Origin: Elgaria multicarinata webbii
Taxonomy: Eukaryota; Chordata; Lepidosauria; Squamata; Anguidae
NCBI RefSeq assembly: GCF_023053635.1
Contig: NC_086178.1
Span: forward strand, 30,679,226 to 30,743,225
Direction: 5' to 3'
DNA: 64,000 nt
Numbering within the stretch: position 1 is the stretch's first letter; each line of letters starts with the position of its first letter. Shown here in pieces: positions 1-9,700 of this stretch. Below the pieces are notes generated by a model, which was given only the letters and a program-made list of their open reading frames with translations, made no database searches and was not told the origin of the DNA. A program made the translations under genes and the position numbers.

Positions 1-314
1 ATTTTGTCCCATTTTAAATTTGAGCAAAACTTCATTTCACAACTAATCTTAATGGTCAACATGAGGCAAGTTCCTTTTACATTCTGCAGTGGCAAACCGC
101 TTTGGAAGCCTTCCACAGCTGTATTAAAGAGCAGTTTTTATTTAAGAACTCAAGTATTCTTTGACAGAAACACACACACCATAACCCAAGTGACCTTAAT
201 GCATTGCTCTGTACTAGTCATGGCCAGAATGAATGGCACAGTGTGGCACCCCAAATTCCTGGGTTTTACAACTGTTGAATGCAGCTAACTTAAACCTGGC
301 ACTGGTGAGAGAAG
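1..314. other. Upstream flank of STRIT1, no gene seen
   Basis: I see no exon, RNA gene or clear repeat here. The sequence is AT-rich and ordinary. It could hold distal promoter elements of the muscle microprotein gene that starts just downstream, but nothing beyond the cluster at 315-351 is distinctive. Confidence 0.4.
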
Positions 315-351
315 CAGGTGCAATGCATTCCAAATATCGCTCTATTTAAAG
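315..351 (+). promoter_or_regulatory. STRIT1: Putative muscle-type core promoter of STRIT1
   Basis: Four muscle-gene motifs are packed into 37 bases: an E-box CAGGTG (315-320), an MCAT/TEAD core CATTCC (326-331), a CArG-like CCAAATATCG (330-339, one mismatch to the SRF consensus), and CTATTTAAAG (342-351). The last is one mismatch from a MEF2 site and contains the TATA-like TATTTAAA. A TATA box at 343-350 would place the start site near 373-381, giving a 5' UTR of about 45 bases with no upstream ATG. The motifs are seen directly. Their use is inferred from the muscle expression and MEF2 control reported for mammalian DWORF. Confidence 0.5.
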
Positions 352-421
352 CTCTAGAAAGCTTAGAGATGCAGTTGCAGACTCAAACATTAAACCAGTT
401 CTGTTTAGACACACAAGAGGA

Positions 422-434
422 ATGGCAGAAACAG
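422..434 (+). CDS. STRIT1: STRIT1 exon 1 coding part
   Basis: ATG GCA GAA ACA G, followed directly by the donor GTAAAG, encodes M-A-E-T plus the first base of a Glu codon completed by AG at the start of exon 2. The start context has G at -3 and G at +4. MAE is also how mammalian DWORF begins. I chose this exon because it is a 13-base piece with a donor in the right phase, it gives exactly 35 residues on joining, and a muscle-type promoter sits just upstream. The match is short, so the join is an inference; the exon 2 identification does not depend on it. Confidence 0.75.
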
Positions 435-835
435 GTAAAGTAAAAAGCCAAATTCTTTAGAAATGTATCCATGTGTGTAAAATTAATGTGTAGGAGCTTA
501 GCCTGGCAGTGCTGATAGTTTTCTGCTTTAATTTTGTGTGTTGTGTCTTTCATTTTTACAACACAGAAATCCCATCTATTAGAAACAATATGTTTTCCTT
601 TGGAGGTTTGAAATGTATTTTTCTTCCTCCTCAACTACTTTGATGGTTTGATAATTTTATAAGCATCCTCTGCAGAGGTGAGGACCTCTTTCCTCCTCAG
701 GAAAGATCGCTTAATCTGGAGTAAAGTAAGCTGAAGTTACTAGGTCTAAAATGAAGCTAAAAATGCATTCTTAAACATAACTGAATTGCTGTAATTTTTT
801 AAGAATGATTTTCAAACGAAGCCAGTGTATACACA

Positions 836-1114
836 GGGTTGGATCCAGACTTAGACCATTTCTACACCTGCTGTAAGGGTTATCCCAGGAAAATGGAGAG
901 ATTGTCCCTGCCTGCTCCTGGGATCCCCTGTGCATCATTTGGATGCACAGGAACGATCCAGGGATGATCCCGGGAAAAAGGCAGGTGTAGAATTGACCTT
1001 AGTCATATCTACAGTAGATCCATTGCAATAAATGGGGCTGAACTTAGTCATGACTAATTTAAGTCCTTTTGATTTCAATGGATCTGCTCTAAATATAATT
1101 GTCTGCATCCAGCT
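836..1114. repeat. Fold-back element interrupted by a MITE
   Basis: The left arm begins GGGTTGGATCCAGACTTA and the right arm ends GTCTGCATCCAGC. The interior has stretches such as TTTCAATGGATC and AACTTAGTCATGACTAA, which recur at 61198-61500. A Harbinger-like element (854-998) sits inside the left arm, so this fold-back is the older of the two. Superfamily not determined. Confidence 0.55.
854..998. mobile_element. Harbinger/Tourist-like MITE, short form
   Basis: Inverted termini GACCATTTCTACACCTGC and the complement of GCAGGTGTAGAATTGACC enclose a palindromic interior with GGGATGATCCC-type blocks. It is flanked by TTA at 851-853 and 999-1001 inside a CTTAG target. GGCC-type ends plus a 3-bp duplication in a CTNAG site fit PIF/Harbinger. 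It is non-autonomous, with no coding capacity. Confidence 0.65.
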
Positions 1115-2225
1115 CACGGAGAACACATTTCAAGAGAATGCAATGAACTTCAAATACCTTTTTCATTTATGTCAATTTTGGCTACCAATTAACAATAGCA
1201 CTTAAGAGAAACCTGGCATGTTGTGTTTATTAACATCTGGCATATTGTTACACGCATCCCACTTCCCTGAGTAAAGAAAAGCCTAGGGATAATGTTGGAG
1301 GTCAGCTTTCTTTTGGATGAAGAAGCACTGGAGACTTAGGCTGCTTTCGTAATATGTTATTTACAAATATACAGTATGAGCAGAGCAGAGGGGAGCAAAT
1401 AGACTCCTATAAGCAGGCAGGAAAGCTGCTGTCCCTGCACCAGGCTACCAAAGCACTTTACCTTTATCTGTCTTATAGTTCCCTCTGTAGCTCTATGACA
1501 CCCATTTCCAACTGTAAACCAGGTCCAAATTGCTCTCTGCTCCTTTCCTTAGGATGTCCCCTTCCAAAGACTAGAGGGAGGCCTTCCCAATGGTAGCAGG
1601 TGTGGGTGTGTTGCGATTCATTGCTCCTCCTTTTCCACTCCCTGAAGTGGGGGATTCTCCTAATGGGAGGGCCGTCCATGTTCGGAGGCATTACAGGAAC
1701 AGCCTTGACGTTAGACAGAGAGCAGCACCAAGATGTTGGAGAACAGAACCATGTGTACGCCATGGCCTGCCTTGGCCTGCCTAAGCTAGCCTATTGCCTT
1801 CATTTATGGTTGGGGATACTGTTCATTGCATTGCCAGTGCTGAAGTAAGATTTAGTTGCCAGTCAACTTTTATACATGGAATGGGGTAGTGGGGCATCTT
1901 GTACTTTGCCTCAAGGAAGCCCTGAAGTTCCCCAGAGTTTGAAAAGTGGCTTTTGGAGTGTTTCTCTGAAGTATAGTGTGTGTGCTTTCATGTAATTATT
2001 GGTTGCAATGCACACATCACTTGCTCTTGAGCAAAGCAAACATAGGGCTTTTGACTTCAATTGTATTACAATTGGCTAAGTGGTTTGTGGTTCACCACTT
2101 AGCTAATAAAGGTTACTGAAAATCTTGATTTTACCACCTGGTTTAATGACAGAGGAAACGGTACAGAACTCTGGAAGAATTGGTAGTGAATACTAAACTT
2201 AATGGAGGCAATTGCAATAATTACA

Positions 2226-2560
2226 GTGTGGCTACTTATGAATTTCTCAAAAAGAGGACATGCATCACCAAAAAGGAGGACAAGAGATGACAACTATTTG
2301 CATAAAACGATTGCATCTGCTAATTTATAGGTGCGGATGCAAATTTATTAATTGTTGTTATAATTGAAATAGAAATGCAATACATCTCAGTGTAGTGTGG
2401 AGTACTGTCACCAGGTGATCCATGTGCCTCAGTCAGCCGGCTGTCTAGGTGTTCTTGATGGGCAGCTTCAAGGCCAGCTCTTCCTTCTGATGGTGCTTTA
2501 TCTTGATATTAGACTGGACAATCCTTCAAACTGGCAATCTTTGAAACTGAGGAATGCCCT
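2226..2560 (-). repeat. hAT-like remnant, TAGGGTGGCC family
   Basis: Blocks shared with 11715-12385, about 46490-46700 and about 55924-56300 include GTGGCTACTTATGAAT, AAAGAGGACATG, a stretch near GATGCAAATTTA and the GAAATACAATACATCTCA type. Both ends are eroded, so limits are approximate. Confidence 0.4.
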
Positions 2561-3321
2561 CTATAAAAGAAGACCCGTAGATACCTTGTCATTAGCAATT
2601 GCATAGGCATTACAAAAATCCATTATTGATTACCATAACAAGACTTAAGACTGGTTCATACGGCTGAATTTCACCCTGTGATTATATTCATAGGTACATG
2701 GTTAATATTGTGAATCAGCAGCTGCAATTTTTTTGTGAATCAGTAGCTGCAATGTTGTGAATCTCTAAACGCAGCTGCAATTTTTCTTGAATCAATGAAC
2801 CTTTCTCCATGTGATTGTGTATCCAGAGAAAAATTCTGCATAGAAAAGTTTTACTTATAAAAATTCAGCAGTGTGCATCAATAAGAAAAAATAGTATCGT
2901 AGGCTTGGATACAAAGAATTCTGAGAGGAAGGAGAAAATGTATTAGGACTGTTGTACAAATGATAGTGGAAGACATCCCACAATTCAGCACCAGAATATA
3001 TTGTGTATGTAACACTAGAAAAGTGTTACATACATGAAAAATAGGAAGATAATAGGCAGTATCATATAAACCCTAATAGTCCATAACAAAGGCCAGATAT
3101 ACACCAAGCAGGATATGACACTTTGAAAATGGTTTGATAAACTCTGTATGGCCTGTGTCCTGGGCCTCAACAGTTGTCACTACAGAAAAGTGACCCCCAA
3201 ATACAGAATTTCTCTGTAGGAGTTTTCTATGGTTGAAGAACAGCCTATGAGCAAAAGAGACTCTCTGGTCACAGCAGGGCACTGTGGAATCCAAGCCATA
3301 GTTTTGTTTGCAGTTGTATGA

Positions 3322-3606
3322 AGGAAAGGAAAGGAACCTCTCGTGCAAGCACTGAGGGACGCCAGCTTTTGCTGACGTTTTCTTGGCAGGCCTTATAGCG
3401 GGGTGGTTTGCCGTTGCCTTCCCCGGCCGTTATTACCTTTCCCCCAGCTAACTGGGCACTCATTTTACCAACCTCGGGAGGATGGAAGGCTGAGTCGACC
3501 CGAGCCGGCTGCCAGAAACCAGCTTCCGCTGGGATTGAACTCAGGCCGTGGGGAGAGTTTCAGCTGCAGAAACGGATGCTTTACTGCTCTGCACCACACG
3601 AGGCTC
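3322..3606 (-). mobile_element. Sauria-type tRNA-derived SINE
   Basis: Read on the minus strand it starts GAGCCTCGTGTGGTGCAGAG (tRNA-like A-box region), then GAGTTCAATCCC (B-box), GACTCAGCCTTCCATCC, GGTAAAATGAGTGCCCAG, GGCAAACCACCCCG, and ends with a tail near GTGCTTGCACGAGAGG. This order matches the Sauria SINE consensus as I remember it (tRNA head, Bov-B-related tail). Sauria SINEs are a squamate marker, which supports the organism call. Confidence 0.7.
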
Positions 3607-3685
3607 TAACAAGTTGTATGACACAAGTTGTATGACACTTGTTGTACAACATACATACAAGTTGTATGACACAAGTTACATGCCA
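3606..3685. repeat. Short imperfect tandem repeat
   Basis: The word ACAAGTTGTATGACAC recurs several times with small changes beside the tRNA end of the SINE. It may be a local slippage product at the insertion site. Confidence 0.5.
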
Positions 3686-4796
3686 AACACTTTGGACAGA
3701 ACACTGTAAGCTGCTTATTGGCAGGGCAAGTTGTATCTCTGTAAAGCCAACTCATTGAACATGGTAGCCAGTGTACTTTGATGGACTCTAGAAAAATAGG
3801 GACAGACAGGGCCTTGGAATGCAGGCATAAGGCCGTTTCGTGCCAGGATCAGATTGCCCAACATCAAGAACATAGGGGCAGCATGTTCAGCAAGAAACTG
3901 GTCTCAAAGTCTTTTTAGAAGAGGATCCAAGGCAGAGGGCAATGTGGAATAAGTGATAGGGAAGAGACAGGACTAACATCAGGTCTGGAAATGCAATGGT
4001 AGATAGGCAGATGTCAATGGAAAAGGTAAAGGGTAAGAATGATGAGCTTGCAACAAACTCCTAGTGACATACAATCGATTTGTTTAGGTTCTGTGCGGAA
4101 GATACAATGGGCACCTGCTATCCACGTGGGCTCGGCTCATCTCAGTTTGGCCTATATGTGAATGATTCAACACATGTAGGCCAAAATTGCATGGTTATTT
4201 CCCAGGTTTTATATGGGGATTCAACCATTGAGCTGCTGTGCTAGTTCCACATGTTAGGCCAAATTGAGTTTGTAATGTATTCTTTGAACTAGCCCTCTTA
4301 CTTTTCTCCAGGCATATGGAAATATGTACATGAACAGTTGTACTCAGCCATAACTGTCTTACTATATCACCCACCACCCCGGCACCGGTAACACTTTATA
4401 ACAGAATGATTTATACTAGCACTGCTGAGTTCAGGCAGTTTTACAGCAGTGTGATTCTAAAACATAAGCACTGCTTTCAAACTGTCACTAGTCAAAAGCC
4501 CTATTCAGGAGTTACTCATGTAAATAGGGTATCTGGGATGAAGGAGGCAGCAGGGTTATCTACCCATAGAGATATTGTTCCTTCCATGGATGTACGGATT
4601 TTGTAAAATCCATTCCATCTGTTTTTTGGAGATTGTCAGGTGCCTTTCATTACATCGTCCGTTCATTGATTGAATTGGATCCCCCCCCAATTTCTCATAT
4701 TTGTGCAAATTTGCATCCACACAAATTTGCATTTGTGAAAAAGTGCAAATACCCCCAAATGCACATTTCCATGCTTTAGCCTATAAGGGAAACATC

Positions 4797-5335
4797 CATT
4801 TTTGATTAGGTTAGGCCTCATTTAGTGTATTGTGTCCAGTTCTGGGCACCACACTTCAAGAAGGACGCAGACAAGCTGGAGCATGTTCAAAGGCGGGCAA
4901 CCAGGATGGTCAGGGGTCTGGAAACAAAGCCCTATGAGGGGGGACTGAAAGAACTGGGCATGTTTAGCTTGGAGAAGAGAAGATTGAGGGGAGACATGAT
5001 ATCACTCTTCAAATACTTAAAATGTGGTCCCACAGAGGAGGGCCAGGATCTCTTCTCGATCATACCAGAGTGCAGGACATGGCATAACGGGCTCAAGTTA
5101 CAGGAATTCAGATTCTGGCTGGACATCAGGAAAAACTTCCTGACTTTTAGAGCAGTATGACAATGGAACCAGTTCCCTAGGGAGGTTGTGGGCTCTCTCA
5201 CACTAGAGGCATTCAAGAGGTAGCTGGACAACCACCTGTGAGGTATGCTTTAGGGTGGATTCCTGCATTGAGTAGGGGGTTGGACTCGCTGGCCTTTTAG
5301 GGCCCTTTCAACTCTACTATTCTATGATTCTATGG
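4797..5335 (+). mobile_element. CR1 LINE, 3' fragment (old)
   Basis: It encodes a decayed C-terminal CR1 segment with recognisable [18 protein letters not shown] and [11 protein letters not shown], then the CR1 3' UTR (TGGATTCCTGCATTGAG) and terminal ATTCTATGATTCTATG. It is the same subfamily as the copy at 13.95-16.12 kb but more diverged, with an in-frame stop and local deletions, and is 5' truncated. Confidence 0.9.
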
Positions 5336-6145
5336 TGGTATTTTCAGTTTTTCTACTACTAAATTTGCATAACATTCCAGAAAGCAAACAGATCAGTCTT
5401 AGAAATCTGAACTCATTTGATTCCACTGCAGATTCCTCCAGCATCCCTACCTCCACTCCTGGTTTTACTAATACTGTGTTCAGCATAACTTCTGCGGCAG
5501 ACAATCTCCTGTACTCATGGTATCTCCTTGGGTGATTTAGATCCATGATGATGGTTCTAAATCACATGGGAGCCTCTATGTAACTTTGGGGGCAGGGCTA
5601 AATGTGCCATCTCACTGTGATTTTCACCGTAGATACCTTATTCATTTAAGTTTTTGGACTGAAAATATGAAAACTTCACTAACTGCTTTGGTTCTTGATT
5701 AGAGAAATATCATCTCTAGAATAAAGAAACAAGCCAACCCATTTTGGGTAATGTCCCAGAGGGTGTGGCTTCTTGGGATATTTATTCTGACAACCTGCAC
5801 TCATGTCAGCCCTATTTGGGTGCCAGTCACTTGCCTGCATGCTTTTAATGATTCCCCTGAAACAATATCTCTCCCAGCCACCTGCTCACTGCCTCATGAC
5901 ATATGGTGGGCCTGGCAGTGTCTCTGACCCTTCAGTTTTCATTACCTTACTTCAGCTAAATTGGATCTCAGTTAACAATCATGTTTTACAGCTTCTCTCT
6001 CCTCTCCTCTTTTAAATAATGTTAGTGCACTTGTATTGTTTGCTATATGATCGGCTGGTTGTATGGGTCGGGTTTGTACATTAGGGGGGGAATCCCCATG
6101 GAGTGCATGCCTTCTCTGGGTTCTATGCTCAGAGGAGATTTGTAA

Positions 6146-7328
6146 TAGGGATGTGCACGGACCCCCTGATCCTCTTCACGCCCGATCCGCAAATTGCGGA
6201 TCGAGCCTGCTCCGCCCCGCCTCGATCCACCTAGGGACCGCTCCGCTCCGCTGCATAGCTCCAGCTCCGAATCGGAGCTCCGCAGTTGCAGGAAGTGGTG
6301 CCAGGTAAGGCGACCTCCCTCCTCCCCCTTACCTGTGTCCGTCCCGGCCCATCCCAGCTTCACTAGAGCCCGTGGCTCAACCGGGAACTGTAGGCCCCGA
6401 TTGCGGCCTACACTTCCTGGTTGAGCCACGGGCTCTAGTGAAGGTGGTGACAGGCCGCGATGGACACAGGTAACACCCCCTCCCCCTTACCTGGCTCTGC
6501 CACCGTTGCCACACGGGTGGCGGCGGCTGCAGGGCCAGGTAAACCCCCTCCCTCCTCCCCCTTACTTGCGGCTGTCCACGGACCCGTGGCTGCTTCAATG
6601 GAGCCCGAGGACTCAAACAGGAAGACCAGGCCGCAGTTGCGGCCTAGTCTTCCTGTTTGAGTCCTCGGGCTCTGTTGAAGCAGCCGCGGGACCGCGGACG
6701 GATGGAGGTAAGATCCCCCTCCCCCTTGCCCCCTTACATGGCTCTGCCGCCGTCGCCGCACAGGTGGTTTATTAGATTGTCTTTATTAGATTGTAAGCCT
6801 GAGGGCAGGGTCTGTCTTTTTTGCTAAGTGTAAGCCGCTCCGAGAGCCTTTTTTGGCTGAGGAGCAGGGTATAAGTATGATAAATAAATAAATAAATAAA
6901 TAAAATAACCCCCCTCCCTCCTCTCCCTTACCTGCGTCTGTCTGCGGACCCGCGGCTGCTTCGACTTAGCCCAAGGCCTCAACCAGGAAGACCAGGCCGC
7001 AGTTGCTGCCTAGTCTTCCTGTTTGAGTCCTCGGGCTCAGTTGAAGCAGCCGTGGGACCGCGGACGGATGCAGGTAAGACCCCCCTCCCCCTTACCTGGC
7101 TCTGCCACCGTCGCCACATGGGTGGCAGCGACAGCGGCAGGGCCAAGTAAACCCCCCTTACCTTTTTTGCAGAGCTCCAGATCGAGGAGAAGGATCCGCC
7201 TTCACCTCGATCCGCTCTGCAACGCCCCACGGCTCCCCCGATCCTCTTCGCCTCCGCCTTAAGCGGAGGCGAAGCCCCCCGATCCGCTCCTGCTTCTCTG
7301 GTCCGAGGAGAAGCGGAGCACATCCCTA
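6146..7328. mobile_element. GC-rich non-autonomous hAT-like element
   Basis: The ends TAGGGATGTGCACGG and the complement of CGGAGCACATCCCTA are flanked by an exact 8-bp duplication ATTTGTAA (6138-6145 and 7329-7336), which fits hAT. The interior is CpG-rich and built from about 230-base modules, each with a long hairpin: 6361-6440, 6590-6690 and 6955-7055. Spacing between modules 2 and 3 becomes about 230 after removing an L2-type tail inserted at 6771-6905. No transposase was seen; frames crossing it are repeat translations. Confidence 0.8.
6771..6905 (+). mobile_element. L2-type LINE/SINE 3' tail nested in hAT
   Basis: Contains ATTGTAAGCCTGAGGGCAGG, TCTGTCTTTTTTGC, GTAAGCCGCTCCGAGAGCC and a terminal AAAT repeat, the usual L2-clade 3' end in reptiles. 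It breaks the modular hAT element and is therefore younger. Confidence 0.75.
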
Positions 7329-7826
7329 ATTTGTAACACACACACACCACCAATGTAGCAGGATCCCTGTTGGGCTAGACAAGGCCAAGTTTAGTCCCTA
7401 TTGCAGTGGTTCCCTAACCTTTGTGGACCTGCGGGCACATTTGGGAATTGAGAAACTGCAGTTGGTACCACCACAAAATGAGGATGTGGCTTAATCCAAA
7501 TGGCTGCCTGGCTAAACAAACAACATGTAATTCACCCATGTAACTGAGGAGAAGCAGAGGAACTCCAAAGCCACAAAAGCACAACAAAATACAAATTTAA
7601 GGTACATTATAAAGAATTCAGTGAGAATTACTTCTGAGTAGACCTTCATAGGAGTGCTCTTCCCATTCTATCCACCCAGCCACTTTTCTCCAGCTGCAAA
7701 GGAAAGGGAAATGCCCCCAGCCTGAAAATGAAAGGTTTCCCTACCTCAACCCCAGCCTCATCACACCATTCCCCACCTGGTGCTCTTACTTCCTCTCCTA
7801 ACATCAGAGTCCCCACCTGGGAAGGT

Positions 7827-7827
<1 letters not shown>

Positions 7828-7898
<71 letters not shown>

Positions 7899-7900
7899 TG
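7828..7900. repeat. (TC)n-(TG)n microsatellite
   Basis: About 53 bases of TC repeat run directly into about 20 bases of TG repeat. The Ser-Leu and Arg-Glu open frames over it are artefacts. Confidence 0.95.
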
Positions 7901-8098
7901 AGTGTGAGGGGGGATGGAGAGAAAAAGCAAGGCTAGCAACTGGAAGGGGCAAAATAAAGGGGTGAGAGGAAGAGAAGGAGGAAGGCTAGGGACTGGGAGG
8001 GAGGGGAAATAGTGAGAGAAAGAGCAAGGCTAGGAGGAAGGGACAGGTGGCAAGTTAAAGAGATGGGGGGGGAGAGAAATAGTGAGGGGAGAGACTAG

Positions 8099-8226
8099 GG
8101 CTGTTTCTACACCTGCCTTTTTTCCAGGGATCATCCCTGTGCATGCAGATGACACACAGGATCCTGGGAGCAGGCAGGAACAATCCCTCCATTTTCCTGG
8201 GATAATCCGTAGGTGTAGAAAGGGCC
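8099..8226. mobile_element. Harbinger-like MITE, TTTCTACACC subtype
   Basis: Termini GGCTGTTTCTACACCTGCC and the complement of AGGTGTAGAAAGGGCC, with TAG duplicated at 8096-8098 and 8227-8229. The target context is CTAGG on both sides. Palindromic and non-coding. Confidence 0.7.
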
Positions 8227-8649
8227 TAGGTGTGAGGGAAAAATAGCAAGGCAAAGGTGTAGAGGGAGATAAATAGTGAGGCGAAAGGCTTGGAGTGGAG
8301 AGAGATAAGGGTGAAGGTCAGTGTTCGCAGAAGAAGATTGGGCAGGACCAGGAAGCAACTCTTTCCTTCTCTACCTGCCTGCCTGCCTGCCCACCCAACC
8401 ACTGATTGATGAGTGGCAGGTTCAGGAACAGGAAGGAGAACCTCGTGCCCTAACATGTTTCAATTATTTGGATTAAAAATATTTTTTTCAAGGGAGCAAG
8501 GACTGGAAAGATTCACGGGCCCCTTGGAGGTCCCAGCAGGTCCAGTGGCACTCATGAGTGCTGTATTGGGGACTCCCACCTTGTTGTAACAGTGTCAGTA
8601 ACAGCAGCATTATAGTGTTCCTCATATGAAATAAAGCAAATAGTTGCAG

Positions 8650-8685
<36 letters not shown>

Positions 8686-8694
8686 CGTGTGTGC
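8650..8694. repeat. (TC)n-(TG)n microsatellite
   Basis: A second compound TC/TG repeat in the same intron, about 19 plus 26 bases. Confidence 0.95.
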
Positions 8695-9000
8695 GCATAC
8701 TTGTGCAGTACATTCCTTTGCCTTCTGCCCACAGACAGGGAGGCTTGGGTGACCCAGTATTGAGGTGAAGGGCAAGTTTTACAATGACTGCAACAGTGCC
8801 CTCAAAAGTGCTGTGTTTTCCTTTCGTTTTAATTGATGGGGAATGATGCCAGAGAGACAGGTCATTTCCTAAACTTTGTTGCCTGTCTCTAACCCGAATT
8901 TTCTAAAGAACTGCATATTTTGCCCATGGTTAAATTTCCTGTTCTTTATGTCTCATCCACCATGTACATTTTTAAAAAAATCTTTATTCTCTCTCCTCAG

Positions 9001-9095
9001 AGGCAATCCCATATTCCAAGTATGTTGTGCCCACCCTTCTCTTCATTGGCTGGATTTTAGGCTGTGCATTAATGGTTTACTTTGTCTTCTCGTAA
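9001..9095 (+). CDS. STRIT1: STRIT1 (DWORF) exon 2, main coding exon
   Basis: After a pyrimidine tract ending CTCCTCAG the exon opens with AG, completing a Glu codon, then encodes AIPYSKYVVP followed by TLLFIGWILGCALMVYFVFS and TAA at 9093-9095. The last 22 residues match human DWORF, as I recall it, at 15 positions, including IGWI, GC, M, Y and the terminal VFS. Joined to exon 1 the protein is 35 residues, the human length, and Pro15 and Trp22 keep their human positions. Residues about 13-34 form one hydrophobic helix. DWORF binds SERCA in the sarcoplasmic reticulum and raises calcium uptake. Sarcolipin, phospholamban and myoregulin are related in role, but none has this GWI-GC pattern. Confidence 0.9.
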
Positions 9096-9101
9096 AAGAG
9101 G
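9096..9101 (+). other. STRIT1: STRIT1 exon 2 end and donor
   Basis: Exon 2 runs six bases past the stop and ends AGG with donor GTAAGT. The following 93-base intron (9102-9194) ends TATTATACAG. Confidence 0.75.
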
Positions 9102-9194
9102 GTAAGTGATTGCGCCTTTACATGTAGTGTAGAGTACATTATGTACTGTAGATTTCATTGCTATAGTTTATTAACTATTATTTCTATTATACAG

Positions 9195-9365
9195 GAAAGA
9201 AGCCTTTGAAAGAACTTTGAAATTGGATGAAGATGTCTATTTCTTATTTTAGAATTACACCATGCAAATTATATTTCAATAATATTACAGTGAAATCACG
9301 ATATTTATGCACTTTCTGTCTGCAAATTCTCTGATGGAGAATAAATAACCAAAGCAGTTTCGTAC
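9195..9365 (+). other. STRIT1: STRIT1 exon 3, 3' UTR
   Basis: The inferred exon begins GAAAGAAGCC after an acceptor at 9193-9194 and is AT-rich and non-coding. The AATAAA signal at 9340-9345 predicts cleavage near 9360-9370. The stop lies only six bases before the last junction, so nonsense-mediated decay is not expected. Confidence 0.6.
9340..9345 (+). terminator. STRIT1: Polyadenylation signal of STRIT1
   Basis: Canonical AATAAA about 145 bases into the inferred exon 3. Confidence 0.65.
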
Positions 9366-9700
9366 ATTTAAAATTTGTGAATTAAAATTGTGTTGGATGT
9401 TTGGTGGTAGATCAACGTCTGCCCATCTCTTCCTATCATTGTTATTTTGGCATCCATAGAAACAAGCGTTTCTGCATTCCGTGTATTCAATGACACCATA
9501 AAAATTCAGCCCTTACTTTGGTTATGGTTTGGAAAATGAAGGTTAACTCTTTATGCTCTGTGTCCCTAAACATCTAGTTGTCTTATGATCGTTTATATTC
9601 AGTTATTACATACATCTGAGGAATAAGTATCCCTCATCCTTACAAAACTCCATAGTAATATTTGCTTACGTCATCACTTATGAAATATTTCAATTTTAAT

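Larger units (their letters stand above)
435..9000 (+). other. STRIT1 intron 1, repeat-rich
   Basis: No further coding exon is apparent. The intron holds a fold-back element with a Harbinger-like insertion (836-1114), hAT-like remnants (about 2226-2560), a Sauria-type SINE (3322-3606), a CR1 fragment (4797-5335), a GC-rich hAT-like element (6146-7328), two TC/TG microsatellites and a second Harbinger-like element (8099-8226). The open frames in this stretch are chance or repeat-derived. Confidence 0.7.
375..9365 (+). other. STRIT1: STRIT1 (DWORF) gene, three exons
   Basis: This is the inferred transcription unit for the 35-residue SERCA-activating microprotein DWORF. Exon 1 runs from about 375 to 434 and contributes 13 coding bases. 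Exon 2 (9001-9101) carries the rest of the protein. Exon 3 (9195 to about 9365) is untranslated with AATAAA at 9340-9345. This matches the mammalian gene as I recall it: exon 1 encodes the first four residues, exon 2 the remainder, and the total length is 35 residues in human. Splice sites are CAG/GTAAAG after exon 1, a strong pyrimidine tract ending CCTCAG before exon 2, AGG/GTAAGT after it, and TATACAG before exon 3. Intron 1 is about 8.6 kb and intron 2 is 93 bases. DWORF lies in the sarcoplasmic reticulum membrane and counters phospholamban and sarcolipin. The gene converges on MME. Confidence 0.85.

Noticed and set aside
3351-3607. Bacterial contamination, suggested by the GC-rich unfamiliar block
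   Set aside because: On the minus strand it has tRNA A/B boxes and the Sauria SINE body, and it sits between ordinary reptile sequence.
6146-7328. Possible CpG-island promoter and proline-rich coding frames
   Set aside because: TAGGG-type inverted ends and an exact 8-bp duplication show a transposable element; frames on both strands are translations of its hairpin modules.
7646-7965. Open frames rich in Ser-Leu, Arg-Glu or Thr-His
   Set aside because: They are translations of the TC/TG microsatellite.
8876-9109. 77-residue frame over STRIT1 exon 2
   Set aside because: It is in a different frame from the conserved DWORF frame and starts in the intron; no conserved features.
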